Positions 18,996 to 28,702 of a stretch of 64,000 nucleotides of DNA are shown piece after piece. Source of the DNA: Shewanella canadensis (GTDB taxonomy: Bacteria > Pseudomonadota > Gammaproteobacteria > Enterobacterales > Shewanellaceae); NCBI RefSeq assembly GCF_003966225.1, contig NZ_RXNU01000003.1, positions 310,001 to 374,000 on the forward strand. The letters run 5' to 3'. The notes below the pieces were generated by a model. That model made no database searches and was not told the DNA's origin. It worked only from the letters and a program-made list of their open reading frames with translations. Numbering within the stretch: position 1 is the stretch's first letter; every line of letters begins with the position of its first letter. Position numbers and translations under genes: made by a program.

Positions 18996-19202
18996 ATGTC
19001 TCAAGTTACTGGCGTTGTTAAGTGGTTCAACTCTGACAAAGGTTTTGGATTTATCGAGCAAGAGTCTGGTCCAGATGTTTTTGTTCACTTCCGTGCAATC
19101 AACTCTGACGGTTTCAAAACTCTTGACGAAGGTCAGAAAGTACAATTCACTGTGACTCAAGGTCAGAAAGGTCCACAAGCTGAAAACGTAACTATCGTTT
19201 AG
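18996..19202 (+). CDS. Cold-shock domain protein (CspA family)
   Basis: 68-residue single-stranded nucleic-acid binding protein, an RNA chaperone. It has RNP1 KGFGFI and RNP2 VFVHF, with an N-terminal GVVKWFN strand and the C-terminal [10 protein letters not shown] typical of CspA paralogues. Which paralogue (CspA, CspC, CspE or CspD) cannot be settled. The long leader and strong promoter suggest cold or growth-phase regulation. A strong terminator follows. Confidence 0.95.
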   Translation: MSQVTGVVKWFNSDKGFGFIEQESGPDVFVHFRAINSDGFKTLDEGQKVQFTVTQGQKGPQAENVTIV

Positions 19203-19246
19203 GTTTGAGCCTTTGATTAGCTTTTAGCTAATCCAAAAGAATTTTT

Positions 19247-19276
19247 AAGAGCTGCGATTTATCGCAGCTCTTTTTT
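19247..19276 (+). terminator. Terminator of the cold-shock gene
   Basis: AAGAGCTGCGAT stem paired with its complement, two-base loop, six Ts. A second hairpin (GATTAGCT/AGCTAATC) lies just upstream. Confidence 0.93.
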
Positions 19277-19489
19277 ATGTCTGTAAAACAATCAAGATAA
19301 ACCGAAGACACCCCATTATCCGCTCTCATCCTATTTATAACCTTCTCCTGAATTTGTAGAGCCCCACCAGAAACCTCTTTATTAATTCGTTCCTCAGGTA
19401 TGAATTCAGCAATCTTCATAAGCTATTTTTAGATGAGGCTGTTCAGCGCACCTGAGATTAACAGTATCTAATCTAATAATGACTGAGTA

Positions 19490-19855
19490 ATACCAATCGG
19501 TATAAAGATGTGATCGCTCAGCGAGAATTTAGCGCTTCTGAGGCAAGGTCATTAATTGCTCCTGCATAAATGACATTCACAACATCTGACCTCCAAGGAT
19601 GGAGGAAATGTCTTAAGTATGTAGGGAACATACAAGACCATGTTGCTCGCAACGAGTGAAGAGCATAGTTGTTATACGTTCAAGCTCGTTAACGCAGCAT
19701 CGGATGCGCTAAAACTCGCCTGTTAGGCGTGTTTTTGGCTGCCTACTTCTGCGTTGAATGGCCTCACAAGGGAACAACCATTCCATCATCCATTCGCCTT
19801 GAATTAGTTGCCAAAAAACACGCTGAGTAGATCACTTTCTTATACGGATTGGTAT
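19490..19855 (+). mobile_element. MITE-like repeat, copy A (366 bp)
   Basis: It is bounded by ATACCAATCGGTAT (19490-19503) and its near inverse ATACGGATTGGTAT (19842-19855), and encodes no protein. The first ~60 bp and last ~200 bp match copy B (45550-45813) read on the other strand. The shared blocks include words such as GATGTGATCGCTCAGCG, AGCGCTTCTGAGGCAAGG, TTTTTGGCTGCCTACTTCT and GAGTAGATCACTTTCTTATAC. Copy A carries 101 extra bp (19549-19649). The features fit a non-autonomous transposable element mobilised in trans. Confidence 0.82.
19549..19649 (+). repeat. 101-bp segment nested in repeat copy A
   Basis: This block is absent from copy B, where the words flanking it (GAGGCAAGG and CAACGAGTGAAG) are directly joined. 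It contains a CCTCCA/TGGAGG hairpin, a TATGT/ACATA hairpin and an outer CAACAT/ATGTTG pair, so it has structure of its own. Either an insertion in A or a deletion in B. Confidence 0.7.
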
Positions 19856-19890
19856 GACTGGAAGCGAGAAACGGATAAGTACCCTCAGGG

Positions 19891-19945
19891 ACTTTCAAAT
19901 TAGCTACTTTCAAATTAGCTACTTTCAAATTAGCGACTTTCAAAT
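19891..19945 (+). repeat. 15-bp tandem repeat, 3.7 copies
   Basis: Unit ACTTTCAAATTAGCT at 19891, 19906 and 19921 (last base changed) plus a partial copy at 19936. Read as protein it gives an ISYFQ pattern, but there is no support for a gene. Confidence 0.9.
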
Positions 19946-19978
19946 AAAGGGCGTTGATAAAGGATATGTCCAGGAGAA

Positions 19979-20008
19979 TAAAAAAGGCATCACAGATTGT
20001 GATGCCTT
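19979..20008 (-). terminator. Terminator of the ABC transporter operon
   Basis: Read on the minus strand, AAGGCATCAC/GTGATGCCTT forms a 10-bp stem followed by six Ts, about 40 bp past the ATPase stop codon. Confidence 0.85.
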
Positions 20009-20045
20009 AAATGATTGCAGTGTCTTGTCCTGGTATTAGCTTACT

Positions 20046-20945
20046 CTATGAAAAAAGTTTATCTTCAAGGGTTCTGCCTTTCAGCAATGCCCGGTATTTC
20101 CAACCGTTTTTCGATATAAGAGTAAAAAACTGAACTTCGATATCATGGATCTCTTCGGCGGAATAATGGATTAAATATTCATTTTCCTGCTTCTTAGTGA
20201 CACTGTTTATACCAGTTAGGCTCTCAAGTGCCGAGACGAAAAGTTCATCTTCGCATTCTTGCATCGAAACCGTGAGATATTCATCGGTCATGTTTTCCTG
20301 TATCGAGACAGACTGCCCAAGCTTACCCTGATCGAGATAGAGCACCTGATCGCACAATTTTTCAAGCTCATCCAGATTGTGTGAGCTGATCACGAAAGTG
20401 ATATCGGATGACAAGGCTCTGACTAGCTCACGTATCACCTTCGCATTTGCCGGATCCAGACCCGCCGTTGGTTCATCCAATAAGACCAGCTGAGGCGAAC
20501 CAATCAGAGCCTGAGCGATGGATGCCCGTTTACTCATGCCATGGCTTAGCGATTGTGGTTTTTGTTCCACAACATGGGCAAGGTCTACCAGAGACAATAC
20601 ACGAAGGCTCTCAGCCTTTGCTTGTTTAGCCGTTAACCCTTGCAGAGTACCAAACAGAGTAAATTGAGTGATTAGATTCAGGTTAGGGTCCAGAGTGGCA
20701 TCTTGTGGTAGTGACGCCACTTTACCAAGCAGTTTACGACTGCCGGGTTTCTCTCCCATGATTGTCACCGAACCACAGCTCGGTATTAAATAGCCACACA
20801 GTAAGCTGAATAGGGTGGTTTTACCTGCGCCATTGGGCCCTACAAGGGCTATCGGTGACCCGGACTTAAGCTCAATTGAGACTCCGTCTAGCGCGAGTTT
20901 GCTGCCATAGGATTTAGTCAGCATCTCACATTTTATCAGACTCAT
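20046..20945 (-). CDS. ABC transporter ATP-binding protein
   Basis: 299-residue ATPase of an ABC-2 type exporter. Walker A is GPNGAGKTTLFSLLCG, the Q-loop follows, the signature is LSHGMSKRASIAQAL (LSHGM in place of the common LSGGQ), Walker B is LVLLDEPTAGLDP and the H-loop is ISSHNLDEL. About 80 C-terminal residues beyond the ATPase core are of the kind seen in drug or copper-type (NosF/CcmA-like) exporters. Its ATG overlaps the permease stop (ATGA), so it is the second gene of a two-gene operon. Substrate unknown. Confidence 0.9.
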   Translation of the reverse strand: MSLIKCEMLTKSYGSKLALDGVSIELKSGSPIALVGPNGAGKTTLFSLLCGYLIPSCGSVTIMGEKPGSRKLLGKVASLPQDATLDPNLNLITQFTLFGTLQGLTAKQAKAESLRVLSLVDLAHVVEQKPQSLSHGMSKRASIAQALIGSPQLVLLDEPTAGLDPANAKVIRELVRALSSDITFVISSHNLDELEKLCDQVLYLDQGKLGQSVSIQENMTDEYLTVSMQECEDELFVSALESLTGINSVTKKQENEYLIHYSAEEIHDIEVQFFTLISKNGWKYRALLKGRTLEDKLFS

Positions 20946-21778
20946 AATGAACTCCTTTTCATGTAGGTTCTACCAAGGAAAAGTAACACCAGAGTCTGGA
21001 TAACAGGGATTGGAGCATAAACAAAACTGCCCATTCCTTGTGTATTGATCATCAAACTTAGCTGCGCACCAGGCAAGGTCCAGTGAAGGAGTCCGGCGAT
21101 TGATGGAATGTAGTTATTGATTATGGCAAGTACGATGGCACTCACAGCCCAAAGCAGAATGGCGTAGATAGTCGCCTGCCTGGCGGAGTTGGCATACAAG
21201 GAGAGAATGGCCATCAATGCCGTGAAGGGGGCAAGAATAATGATCATATTGATAAAAACGATAACCCCGGAAGTGAGCGCCGGCAGAAGTAATGTTGCGT
21301 CACGTGACATCGCAAGGAGCACGGTGGCCAAAATAGTAAACAGGAGCAATAGCGTTTGAATCAGCATATGGCCGATGTATCGACCAAGGAACAAACTGTC
21401 GCGCCCCGTCCTCAGCGTGAGGAATCTAAACGTGCCTCTTTGTCTGTCAGATGCAAATTGGTCGGCTGAAACAAAGATACTGAAAAGTGGGAAAATATAG
21501 AGCGCCGATATCCAAAGTATTGCCATCTCGGCCACCTGCCATTGAAACAATTGGCTAATAGACTCTTCACCAAATACGCCGGCAATCAGCTGTTTAAAGT
21601 CTGGGTTGAGCAGGAAGCTGGATGCACTACGAATAGGGTACAAAAGGAGCAGTAACCACACGAGTGAGAATGCGACAAGCGCGATCAACCCTCTGGGGTT
21701 AAACAGTAATTTTTTTAATTCAAATTTGGCCAGTATGAGCGTATTACGCATCAAGCCCGAGTCAGCGTTAGGTTCCAA
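20942..21778 (-). CDS. ABC-2 type permease
   Basis: 278-residue inner-membrane protein with about six hydrophobic segments (LIALVAFSLVWLLLLLYP, AILWISALYIFPLFSIFVSA, LIQTLLLLFTILATVLLA, FINMIIILAPFTALMAIL, AILLWAVSAIVLAIINNY and one at the C-terminus). The SADQFASDRQRGTFRFLTLRTGRDSLFLGRY loop is typical of NosY-like ABC-2 permeases. The TTG at 21778 is preferred: AAGGGA lies 5 bases upstream, whereas the first ATG (21751) has no ribosome site. It partners the overlapping ATPase. Confidence 0.85.
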   Translation of the reverse strand: MEPNADSGLMRNTLILAKFELKKLLFNPRGLIALVAFSLVWLLLLLYPIRSASSFLLNPDFKQLIAGVFGEESISQLFQWQVAEMAILWISALYIFPLFSIFVSADQFASDRQRGTFRFLTLRTGRDSLFLGRYIGHMLIQTLLLLFTILATVLLAMSRDATLLLPALTSGVIVFINMIIILAPFTALMAILSLYANSARQATIYAILLWAVSAIVLAIINNYIPSIAGLLHWTLPGAQLSLMINTQGMGSFVYAPIPVIQTLVLLFLGRTYMKRSSL

Positions 21779-21911
21779 TGTGATCCCTTTTGGTTTGCTA
21801 TTCCGATTGATAGGTACGATAACACCCTAGAGCACCGATTAGTTTCATCCAACGGCACTCTGGTGATCTTTATTTTGTAACTCTTTCTGTTAGAGTCAGA
21901 TTTTTTGTCGG

Positions 21912-22628
<717 letters not shown>

Positions 22629-22694
22629 TTAATCAAAGCTTCGAATTATTATCAAGCATTTTACTGCTTGAAAACTAGTCGAATCGTCCTAAGT

Positions 22695-22724
22695 AACCTG
22701 AATTCAGGTTATACCAATCGGTAT
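22695..22724. repeat. Twin palindromes at the cvfB 3' end (solo repeat terminus)
   Basis: A perfect 16-bp palindrome AACCTGAATTCAGGTT (22695-22710) is directly followed by ATACCAATCGGTAT (22711-22724), the terminal motif of the MITE-like repeats, with no repeat body. It ends 8 bp past the cvfB stop. Confidence 0.75.
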
Positions 22725-22732
22725 TAGACAAC

Positions 22733-23566
22733 TCAATCGACCAATCTGATTCCATCGACAGATATGGTGATCTGTTTTGCTTTATATAAGCCACCGATAC
22801 TCTTCTTGAAGGCTTTCTTACTCATAGACAGCTTGGCATAAATGGTATCGGCATCCGTCTTATCATTTAACGGTAGGAAACCACCGGCTTGTTTAAGCTT
22901 AAACATGATAGTCGTCGAATGTTTATCTAACTCTTCCTTGACCCCTTTTTGCAAGATAAGGTCAATTTTGTCATCACTGCGAACTTGTTTAATGAAACCT
23001 TTCATTCGCTGGCCGAAGCTTAGTGTGCGGAACACTTCATTTTTGAAGATCACGCCCCAATGGCTGTGATTAATTATCGCCTTGTAACCAAGATCCGTCG
23101 TGCCACCAATAATCAGATTCACCTCTTCACCAGCATCATAGGGAGGGGGTGTTTTGTCGAGAAATCTGTCGATTTTTGAAGAGGCTACAATGCGATCATC
23201 GACATGACTTTGGTAAATGTAGACAAGGTAAGAGCGACCTTCCTCTATTTCACGGTGTTGTTCACCGAAAGGAAGCAGTAGATCTTTGTCTAAACCCCAG
23301 TTTAGAAATGCACCGAATTGTCCGGTAGCGACGGCTTCTAAATAGGCGAATTGGCCAACTTCAGCTAAAGGCTTACGCGTGGTAGCAATGAGCTTATCTT
23401 CTGAGTCCAGGTAGATAAACACCTCTAACATATCGCCTAAGTTACACTCTTTTGGCATGACCTTGGTCGGTAGAAGTATTTGACCGAGTTCCTGTCCATC
23501 TAAATAAACGCCAAATTCAACGATTTTGACGACTTCGAGTGTGCTGGTTTTGCCTATCTGTATCAT
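22733..23566 (-). CDS. S1-domain RNA-binding protein (CvfB/YitL family)
   Basis: 277 residues with tandem S1-like OB folds (GKTSTLEVVKIVEFGVYLDGQELGQILLP; YLEAVATGQFGAFLNWGLDKDLLLPF; AIINHSHWGVIFKNEVFRTLSFGQRMKGFIKQV) and a C-terminal winged helix (AKLSMSKKAFKKSIGGLYKAKQITI). This order is the CvfB/YitL architecture, known in Staphylococcus as an RNA-binding virulence regulator. Its role in Gammaproteobacteria is unknown. Single gene. Confidence 0.9.
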   Translation of the reverse strand: MIQIGKTSTLEVVKIVEFGVYLDGQELGQILLPTKVMPKECNLGDMLEVFIYLDSEDKLIATTRKPLAEVGQFAYLEAVATGQFGAFLNWGLDKDLLLPFGEQHREIEEGRSYLVYIYQSHVDDRIVASSKIDRFLDKTPPPYDAGEEVNLIIGGTTDLGYKAIINHSHWGVIFKNEVFRTLSFGQRMKGFIKQVRSDDKIDLILQKGVKEELDKHSTTIMFKLKQAGGFLPLNDKTDADTIYAKLSMSKKAFKKSIGGLYKAKQITISVDGIRLVD

Positions 23567-23994
23567 GGAGTTCTCTATTGCTTACGACATATCTATGGCT
23601 GCTGATTATAGTGGAAAAAGAGTCATTAATCTGTAAGTGATTTGAATCTAACTGGACTAATTGAGTGAAATTTAGTCGCGCAGAGTGCTCCGGCTAACTT
23701 TCATGGTAATCTTCATCGATATAGTGCAAGTTAAACTTCACAAATTATGTGATGCAACTACTTGCAAAATAGTCATTTGAGGTGTCTAATCGCGCTCCTT
23801 TAATTTGGTTATTTCCGTCTATAACGAATAGATTTAAGCTAGTATAATGATGTTTTACTGCATATTGACTGGTTCGACGTAAATTGATGTTTTGCGCCTA
23901 AAGACGAATAGCTTTGCTAAATTAGTTTTAAATAACAGTACCGACAATCAAGCACGGTACTACTCTATCTGGCTTATATACAGGTTTAAAGAAT
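23567..23994. promoter_or_regulatory. Divergent cvfB/speA spacer
   Basis: 428 bp without a credible ORF. A TATAAT hexamer at 23843-23848, without a convincing -35 box, could serve speA with a leader of about 140 nt. No repeat or known riboswitch was recognised. Confidence 0.35.
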
Positions 23995-25908
23995 ATGAGT
24001 GATTGGTCTATTAATGATGCCCGCACCGGGTACAACGTTAATTATTGGAGTCAGGGGCTTTATGGGATTAGTGACACCGGGGAAGTAACCGTCTCGCCCG
24101 ATCCCTCTCACCCTGAATACAGTATAGGGCTAAATGAACTTGCCAAAGATATGGTCAAGTCTGGCGTTGCCTTGCCTGTGCTGATTAGATTCCCTCAGAT
24201 CTTACATCATAGGGTAAACAGCGTTTGTCAGGCGTTCAACCAGGCAATACAAAAGTATGAATATCAATCTGATTACCTGTTGGTCTATCCGATCAAGGTC
24301 AATCAGCAGCAAACGGTTGTCGAAGAGATCCTGGCCAGTCAGGTTTCTAAAGAAGTGCCACAATTGGGGCTCGAAGCGGGTAGTAAGCCAGAGTTGATGG
24401 CTGTACTTGCCATGGCGCAGAAAGCCAGTTCAGTGATCATCTGTAATGGTTATAAAGATGTCGAATACATTCGTCTGGCGTTAATCGGTGAAAAACTGGG
24501 TCATAAAGTTTATATCGTTTTAGAAAAGTTATCTGAACTTAAGATCATTCTGGAAGAAGCTGAAAAGCTTGGTGTTACGCCTAGATTAGGTTGTCGGGTA
24601 CGTCTTGCGTTTCAAGGTAAAGGCAAGTGGCAGGCCAGTGGTGGAGAGAAATCGAAGTTTGGCCTTTCGGCTTCTCAGGTACTTACCGTTATCGACTCAT
24701 TGAAACAAGAGCAGATGTTGGACTCCTTGCAGCTGTTACACTTTCACCTTGGTTCTCAAATTGCCAATATTCGGGATATTCGTCAGGGAGTGAGCGAAGC
24801 CGGGCGTTTCTATTGCGAGCTTCAAAAGCTTGGGGCTAATGTTAAGTGCTTCGATGTCGGTGGTGGTCTGGCTGTCGATTACGACGGCACCCGTAGCCAA
24901 AGTTCCAGCTCGATGAACTACGGATTGACCGAGTACGCCAATAATATCGTGAGTGTACTTACCGATCTTTGTAATGAATATCAGGAGCCTATGCCAAGAA
25001 TTATCTCGGAGTCGGGTCGTTTCCTTACGGCACATCATGCTGTGTTGATCACCGATGTCATAGGCACCGAAGCGTATAAGCCAGAAGTTATTGAGGGGCC
25101 AGAGAACGAGGCACCGCAGCTACTGCATAATATGTGGCAATCTTGGAGCGAAGTCAGTGGCAGAGCCGATCAACGTGCCTTGATTGAGATCTATCATGAT
25201 TGTCAAAGCGATCTGAGCGAGGTGCATTCACTGTTTGCCTTAGGTCAATTGAGTTTATCTGAAAGAGCATGGGCGGAGCAGGTTAACCTTAGAGTTTGCC
25301 ATGAACTTCGTGATGTGATGAGTCCGAAATATCGTTTCCATCGCCCCATCATCGATGAGTTAAATGAAAAGCTGGCCGATAAGTTTTTCGTTAACTTCTC
25401 GCTATTTCAGTCACTGCCTGATGCCTGGGGAATCGATCAAGTGTTTCCTATCATGCCGCTATCTGGTCTCGATAAGGCGCCTGAGCGCCGTGCGGTCATT
25501 TTAGATATTACCTGTGACTCAGATGGTACAATCGATCAATATGTCGACGGTCAGGGCATTGAAACCACAATACCTGTACCAGCCTGGAGTGCAGAGAGTC
25601 CGTATCTGATAGGCTTCTTCCTTGTTGGAGCATATCAGGAGATCTTGGGTGATATGCATAACCTGTTTGGCGACACTAACTCGGCAGTCGTACGTCTCGA
25701 TGACGATGGCAGAACCAATATTGAATCGGTTTTGGCTGGAGACACGGTGGCGGACGTACTTAGGTATGTGAACCTCGATGCAGTATCATTTATGCGTACC
25801 TATGAAGAGTTGGTCAATAAGCATATTCAAGAAGCTGAGCGAGCGAATATACTCGAAGAGTTACAGCTAGGGTTGAAAGGTTATACTTACCTGGAAGACT
25901 TCTCATAG
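23995..25908 (+). CDS. speA: Biosynthetic arginine decarboxylase
   Basis: PLP enzyme converting arginine to agmatine, the first step of the agmatine route to putrescine. 637 residues (E. coli 658). PLP lysine about 101 is in [22 protein letters not shown] and HFHLGSQI belong to the barrel, and the C-terminal active-site cysteine is in [18 protein letters not shown]. The E. coli enzyme is periplasmic/cytoplasmic; no signal peptide is evident here. It heads a cluster with an AdoMet decarboxylase, agmatinase and PdxH, which makes its PLP cofactor. Confidence 0.96.
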   Translation: MSDWSINDARTGYNVNYWSQGLYGISDTGEVTVSPDPSHPEYSIGLNELAKDMVKSGVALPVLIRFPQILHHRVNSVCQAFNQAIQKYEYQSDYLLVYPIKVNQQQTVVEEILASQVSKEVPQLGLEAGSKPELMAVLAMAQKASSVIICNGYKDVEYIRLALIGEKLGHKVYIVLEKLSELKIILEEAEKLGVTPRLGCRVRLAFQGKGKWQASGGEKSKFGLSASQVLTVIDSLKQEQMLDSLQLLHFHLGSQIANIRDIRQGVSEAGRFYCELQKLGANVKCFDVGGGLAVDYDGTRSQSSSSMNYGLTEYANNIVSVLTDLCNEYQEPMPRIISESGRFLTAHHAVLITDVIGTEAYKPEVIEGPENEAPQLLHNMWQSWSEVSGRADQRALIEIYHDCQSDLSEVHSLFALGQLSLSERAWAEQVNLRVCHELRDVMSPKYRFHRPIIDELNEKLADKFFVNFSLFQSLPDAWGIDQVFPIMPLSGLDKAPERRAVILDITCDSDGTIDQYVDGQGIETTIPVPAWSAESPYLIGFFLVGAYQEILGDMHNLFGDTNSAVVRLDDDGRTNIESVLAGDTVADVLRYVNLDAVSFMRTYEELVNKHIQEAERANILEELQLGLKGYTYLEDFS

Positions 25909-25958
25909 GGTAATTAGAGCAGGCTCATAATGGGCCTGCAACTGGGTAACTCAACTGT

Positions 25959-26888
25959 ATGTTTTTTGAAGGTTCAGAAAAAAAAATTGAAGTGGTCGTA
26001 TCCTCTACGACCCCCTCTTTACGCCAATTGGGCGATGGTTTTTGGGCAGCGATAGTCGCAAGCGCAAATGCAGAAATTCTCTCGAAGATGTCTAATGCTT
26101 ATTGTGACGCTTACATTTTAAGTGAGTCCAGCCTTTTTGTCTGGGACCATAAGTTTCTGATGTTAACCTGTGGCACGACTACGCTTGTCGATGCGGTACT
26201 CCTGTTTGTTGATAAGTTGGGTGAAAACGCGATAGCGTCTGCCAGTTATCAGCGAAAGAGTGAGTCGCTTTCCCACCTTCAAGCAAGCAGTTTCGAATGC
26301 GACCTGTCACGGCTCAGAGAAAAACTCTCGGGACGCGCCTATCGTGTTGGCCATTTAGATACTCATCATCACTATATTTTTTGCGCCGACACGAAAGCGC
26401 AATGGAGTTTCCCCCAGAATAGTTGTGAGCTGTTGATGTATCACATCAAGGGCGATGTCGCCGAATACCTGAGAAGCGATAAGCAGTCGAGCAGAGGGAT
26501 CAGAGATATGCTTAGGCTCGATTGTCTGTTCCCGGATTTCGTATTCGATGATCATATTTTCGAGCCCTTTGGTTACTCAATCAATGGTCTGTGGAATGAG
26601 AAGTATATGACGATACATATCACCCCACAGGAAAAGGGGTCCTATGTGAGTATCGAAACAAACTTGCACTTTCCTCAAGGCTCGTTCAATATATTCTCCG
26701 ACCTGTTAAATATATTAAACCCTCGAAGTTGGGATGTTATCGGTTTCAATACCGAAATCACCTCAGAAGGTTTTCCCGCTTGTATATCGGTGGCGAGTTG
26801 TTCTCTACCGATCACCCCAAGTGATACTGTTTATTTCAATCAATATCATCAGCAGAGTAATGAAGTGCTGATCCCTGAATCTTTGTAA
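25959..26888 (+). CDS. speD: S-adenosylmethionine decarboxylase, eukaryote-type proenzyme
   Basis: 309-residue pyruvoyl enzyme making decarboxylated AdoMet, the aminopropyl donor for spermidine. It resembles the animal/plant class rather than short bacterial SpeD. FFEGSEKKIEV is at the N-terminus, the self-cleavage site is YILSES-SLFV (Ser57 would become pyruvate), the proton-donor Cys71 is in TCGTT, and GYSINGLWNEKYMTIHITPQEKGSYVSIETNL carries the processing Ser and His equivalents of the human enzyme. Length is also the eukaryotic one. It lies 50 bp after speA and 30 bp before speB. No spermidine synthase gene is in the window. Confidence 0.93.
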   Translation: MFFEGSEKKIEVVVSSTTPSLRQLGDGFWAAIVASANAEILSKMSNAYCDAYILSESSLFVWDHKFLMLTCGTTTLVDAVLLFVDKLGENAIASASYQRKSESLSHLQASSFECDLSRLREKLSGRAYRVGHLDTHHHYIFCADTKAQWSFPQNSCELLMYHIKGDVAEYLRSDKQSSRGIRDMLRLDCLFPDFVFDDHIFEPFGYSINGLWNEKYMTIHITPQEKGSYVSIETNLHFPQGSFNIFSDLLNILNPRSWDVIGFNTEITSEGFPACISVASCSLPITPSDTVYFNQYHQQSNEVLIPESL

Positions 26889-26918
26889 TGATGATTCTTA
26901 TTAATTTATGGAGCTTTT

Positions 26919-27839
26919 ATGACCACAATTGCAGATAAACCTGATTACTCTCTCTATTCCAATGCATTTGGTTATCTAAGACAACCTTTAGATTTTAACC
27001 CTATTCAAAGCGATGCCGATGTTGTGATCTTGGGTCTGCCTTTTGATATGGCCACCACGGGTCGTTCTGGCGGCCGCATGGGACCTGGGGCGATTCGTCA
27101 AGCTTCGATCAATCTTGCCTGGGAAGAGACTCGTTGGCCTTGGGACTTTAAGCTTAGTGAGCGTTTGAAAGTTGTCGATGCCGGCGATCTGGTTTATGAC
27201 TGTGGTGATGCAGCCGACTTTACCCAGCGTGTTGAAGACTTCGCGAGTGCGATTCTTGATGCCGATAAAGCCTTGTTAAGTTTTGGTGGCGATCACTTCG
27301 TGACACTGCCATTGTTAAGGGCGCACTATAAAAAACATGGCAAAATGGCGCTGTTACATTTCGATGCTCATACCGATACCTACAGTCAGGGGAGCAAGTA
27401 CGACCATGGTACTATGTTCTACCATGCGCCAAAGGAAGGGATCATCGCACCGGAAAATTCACTACAAATCGGTATTCGAACCGAATACAATCATGACGAC
27501 CACCAGTTCCAGGTTATCGATGCGGCAAATGCAAACGACATGACTGCGGCAGAGATCGTGGCGCAGATCAAGCAGCGGGTAGGGGATATGCCTCTCTACA
27601 TAACGTTCGATATCGATTGCTTAGATCCTGCTTATGCCCCGGGTACCGGCACGCCCGTGTGTGGTGGCTTGACCAGCGACAAGGCGATGAAAATCATCCG
27701 TGGTCTGCGAGGCATGAACGTCGTTGGAATGGATGTCGTTGAAGTTGCCCCAGCATATGACAGCGCAGAAATAACAGCGCTAGCCGGCGCGACGCTGGGT
27801 CTTGAGATGCTGCATGTGTGGTGTGATTCGAACAAGTAA
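26919..27839 (+). CDS. speB: Agmatinase
   Basis: Mn-dependent ureohydrolase converting agmatine to putrescine and urea. 306 residues, the same length as E. coli SpeB. The metal ligands are visible in [18 protein letters not shown] and [17 protein letters not shown]. The first residues ([14 protein letters not shown]) also match. It works directly after SpeA and is the third gene of the cluster, with GGAG before the ATG. Confidence 0.96.
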   Translation: MTTIADKPDYSLYSNAFGYLRQPLDFNPIQSDADVVILGLPFDMATTGRSGGRMGPGAIRQASINLAWEETRWPWDFKLSERLKVVDAGDLVYDCGDAADFTQRVEDFASAILDADKALLSFGGDHFVTLPLLRAHYKKHGKMALLHFDAHTDTYSQGSKYDHGTMFYHAPKEGIIAPENSLQIGIRTEYNHDDHQFQVIDAANANDMTAAEIVAQIKQRVGDMPLYITFDIDCLDPAYAPGTGTPVCGGLTSDKAMKIIRGLRGMNVVGMDVVEVAPAYDSAEITALAGATLGLEMLHVWCDSNK

Positions 27840-27846
27840 AACAACG

Positions 27847-27874
27847 AAAGGTGATATGGTTAGTATCACCTTTT
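27847..27874 (+). terminator. Hairpin after speB
   Basis: AAAGGTGATA/TATCACCTTT stem, 7-base loop, four Ts; a weak terminator before pdxH. Confidence 0.55.
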
Positions 27875-27902
27875 ATCTGAACAAGAGTAGGGACAAGCAG
27901 AA

Positions 27903-28544
27903 ATGTCAAAGCTGAGTGATATCAGGCGTGAGTATACGCTTGGAGGGCTTCATAAAGAGGACCTTCCCGGCGATCCTATTGAGCTATTTTCAAAATGGAT
28001 GGAACAGGCCCGCGACTCAGAGGTACTCAGCGATCCGACGGCCATGTCGGTCGCAACGGTAGACGCTGATGGTCAACCTTTTCAGCGGATCGTTTTGCTG
28101 AAGCGGTTCGATAAGGAAGGCTTTGTTTTCTTCACTAATTTAGAAAGTCGAAAATCGCAGCAGATAGCAATAAACTCGAAGGTGAGTTTATTGTTTCCGT
28201 GGCACTCACTGGAACGTCAGGTCGCGATCACCGGCGAGGCCGAGCCTCTGTCGACGGCTGAAGTGATGAAGTACTTTATTACCAGACCCAAAGAGAGCCA
28301 GATTGCAGCCTGGGTCTCTAAACAATCCAGTAAAATATCGGCAAGACAGGCGCTTGAATCTAAGTTTGCGGAGATGAAAGCGAAATTTAGCCAGGGTGAG
28401 GTCCCACTGCCTAAGTTTTGGGGAGGCTATATTGTTAAACCCACCAGTATTGAATTTTGGCAGGGTGGTGAGCATAGACTACATGACCGTTTTCTCTACT
28501 CTAAAGACGATGCTGATTGGGATATCTCACGGCTTGCGCCATAG
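27903..28544 (+). CDS. pdxH: Pyridoxamine/pyridoxine 5'-phosphate oxidase
   Basis: FMN enzyme forming pyridoxal 5'-phosphate. 213 residues (E. coli 218). Visible family segments are [28 protein letters not shown], the FMN-binding WHSLERQV, and the C-terminal [25 protein letters not shown]. It lies 63 bp downstream of speB; PLP is the cofactor of SpeA, so the adjacency is functionally sensible though possibly incidental. Confidence 0.95.
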   Translation: MSKLSDIRREYTLGGLHKEDLPGDPIELFSKWMEQARDSEVLSDPTAMSVATVDADGQPFQRIVLLKRFDKEGFVFFTNLESRKSQQIAINSKVSLLFPWHSLERQVAITGEAEPLSTAEVMKYFITRPKESQIAAWVSKQSSKISARQALESKFAEMKAKFSQGEVPLPKFWGGYIVKPTSIEFWQGGEHRLHDRFLYSKDDADWDISRLAP

Positions 28545-28702
28545 ACTTAACTATTGAGGGGAATTAATCGTTATTTCCCTTATATTTGCTCAATGAATTC
28601 ATATCATTTACATATTCTCATTTTCATTCTTATACTTATAGCTGTGTACATTCGATTTTTATAAATTAGCGACTAACTACTTTTAGATAGTGAGGATAAG
28701 GT

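Noticed and set aside
19228..19419. 63-codon minus-strand ORF after the cold-shock gene
   Set aside because: Composition is protein-like, but it has no ribosome site and its 3' end runs through the cold-shock terminator hairpin; not enough to call a gene.
19854..20039. ORF with repeated ISYFQ residues
   Set aside because: Produced entirely by the 15-bp tandem repeat and the adjacent terminator.
25918..25942. GCAGGC/GCCTGC hairpin between speA and speD as an attenuator
   Set aside because: Six-bp stem with no T-run in a 50-bp gap; too weak to call.
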